Shown here piece by piece: positions 5,083 through 5,840 of a stretch of DNA of 5,840 nt. Numbering within the stretch: the stretch's first letter is position 1; each line of letters opens with the position of its first letter. The stretch is from positions 1 to 5,840 of the forward strand of contig JAADHD010000078.1 of the NCBI GenBank assembly GCA_013152075.1, in the 5' to 3' direction. Source of the DNA: Verrucomicrobiota bacterium. Its GTDB lineage: Bacteria > Verrucomicrobiota > Verrucomicrobiia > Verrucomicrobiales > DEV007. The notes under the pieces were generated by a model that searched no databases, had not been told where the DNA came from, and saw nothing but the letters and a program-made list of their open reading frames with translations. Made by a program: the position numbers and the translations under genes.

Positions 5083-5840
5083 TAGCTTAAACTATCCGCC
5101 AATTCACTGAGTTTTTCGGAATCGAACTTAGCAACTAAGCTTTTCACCTCGATGATCTCGGCACTATTGGTCGGATAATCTTTCAGCGCATTTTTTAGTG
5201 CAAAAAAGTCTCCCGATTCACAGGCCTCTCGGATCTCTTTTACCAAACCGTTTCGCTGCTCTTTATCGAGCTGCACCACCTCTGGCGAAGACCCCTTAGC
5301 CTCCTCAATCTCATCAGTTACAGGTATAATACTGTCTAGAGACTGTATCACCACCCTTAACCTACCTGCAAATTCGTCCACCGCCAAGCGCGTCGCCTGC
5401 TGATCCAACTTTTCACCCTCTTCCGCTTTTTTAGCAATGGCTTCAATTTCGCGCGCGCCCTCATACAGATCCATCGCACCAATATTGCCAACCACTCCCT
5501 TAATCGAATGGGCTTCCCGATGAGCAGTTTCGTAATCTTCTTTTTCGAATAATTCGGTCAGCTTTTTATCCGCATCCCGGTAACTCTCGGCAAAACTCTC
5601 GGCAATGCGAATGAACAAATCTTCACTACCGCCCAGTCGAGCCAACGCTGTTTTGATGTCGAATCCCGGTAAGCTGTCAGGCAAGCCTTCCTGTAATTCT
5701 GGAGCAAGAGTCGGTTTACTCTCAACCTCTATATCCTCTTCAGTCGAATCGGACTTCACATCATCTTCCGTCTCAATCCGCCCTTTTGAGCTCGTATCCA
5801 CCCATTTCAGCAAAGTGCTAAATAACTTTTCCGGATCGAT
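5082..5840 (-). CDS. hybrid sensor histidine kinase, C-terminal fragment (receiver end, linker, HPt domain); partial
   Basis: An internal TTG start (5813) is possible, but the frame stays open to the window edge and the extra codons read IDPEKLFSTLLKWVD. This matches the end of the receiver domain in hybrid kinases (typically KPIDPxxLFxxLxxW), so the gene is almost certainly the 3' part of a large hybrid kinase and the internal TTG is not the start. The visible 252 residues contain the receiver end (1 to about 15), an acidic linker (about 16-55), an HPt helical domain (about 57-150) with the phospho-accepting histidine at visible residue 111 in AHSIKGVVGNIGA, and a C-terminal helical extension of about 85 residues, common after HPt domains in this class. 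It would shuttle phosphate from its own receiver to a separate receiver. It is convergent with the stand-alone receiver gene, with only 13 bases between the coding regions. Sensor and kinase domains lie outside the window, so the signal is unknown. Confidence 0.88.
   Translation of the reverse strand: MDPEKLFSTLLKWVDTSSKGRIETEDDVKSDSTEEDIEVESKPTLAPELQEGLPDSLPGFDIKTALARLGGSEDLFIRIAESFAESYRDADKKLTELFEKEDYETAHREAHSIKGVVGNIGAMDLYEGAREIEAIAKKAEEGEKLDQQATRLAVDEFAGRLRVVIQSLDSIIPVTDEIEEAKGSSPEVVQLDKEQRNGLVKEIREACESGDFFALKNALKDYPTNSAEIIEVKSLVAKFDSEKLSELADSLS

Noticed and set aside
5811..5813. TTG start for the HPt protein
   Set aside because: The frame is open to the window edge and upstream codons match the end of a hybrid-kinase receiver domain, so the true start lies outside.

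Overview
The window holds six protein-coding regions in two strand blocks, one probable gene remnant, and a 567-base non-coding gap. Base composition is moderate, with no tRNA, rRNA, CRISPR array or insertion sequence visible. Three traits together suggest a proteobacterium, possibly a gammaproteobacterium: a split glycine dehydrogenase (GcvPA plus GcvPB), a multidomain hybrid histidine kinase ending in an HPt domain, and an RsbW/STAS partner-switch pair. The lineage is inference, as nothing here is a phylogenetic marker.

Left block (minus strand, about 20-1194): an RsbW-like ATP-binding anti-sigma/serine kinase gene is followed 11 bases downstream by a STAS-domain antagonist gene. The STAS protein has an unusual C-terminal extension that resembles only the first part of an MpaB/DUF2236 oxygenase and then stops. 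No PP2C phosphatase, the usual third partner, is in the window.

Middle gap (1195-1761): it contains a 49-codon minus-strand reading frame (1329-1478) that looks like the start of a metallophosphoesterase joined to an unrelated tail, an inverted repeat upstream of the rsbW-like gene, a good extended -10 element facing left, and two small hairpins in the leader of the rightward operon.

Right block (plus strand, 1762-5068): gcvPA, gcvPB and a stand-alone response-regulator receiver are joined by two ATGA overlaps, so they are almost certainly co-transcribed and translationally coupled. GcvPA and GcvPB form the pyridoxal-phosphate P-protein of the glycine cleavage system. The tail gene has no metabolic function and would receive a phosphoryl group. 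Convergent to it, separated by a perfect 11-base-pair inverted repeat, is the 3' end of a hybrid histidine kinase (end of a receiver, linker, HPt domain), which runs off the right edge.

The notable theme is a glycine decarboxylase operon that carries its own receiver and is flanked by a phosphorelay kinase on one side and a partner-switch module on the other. A functional link between the HPt domain, the receiver and the decarboxylase is a hypothesis from gene order only.
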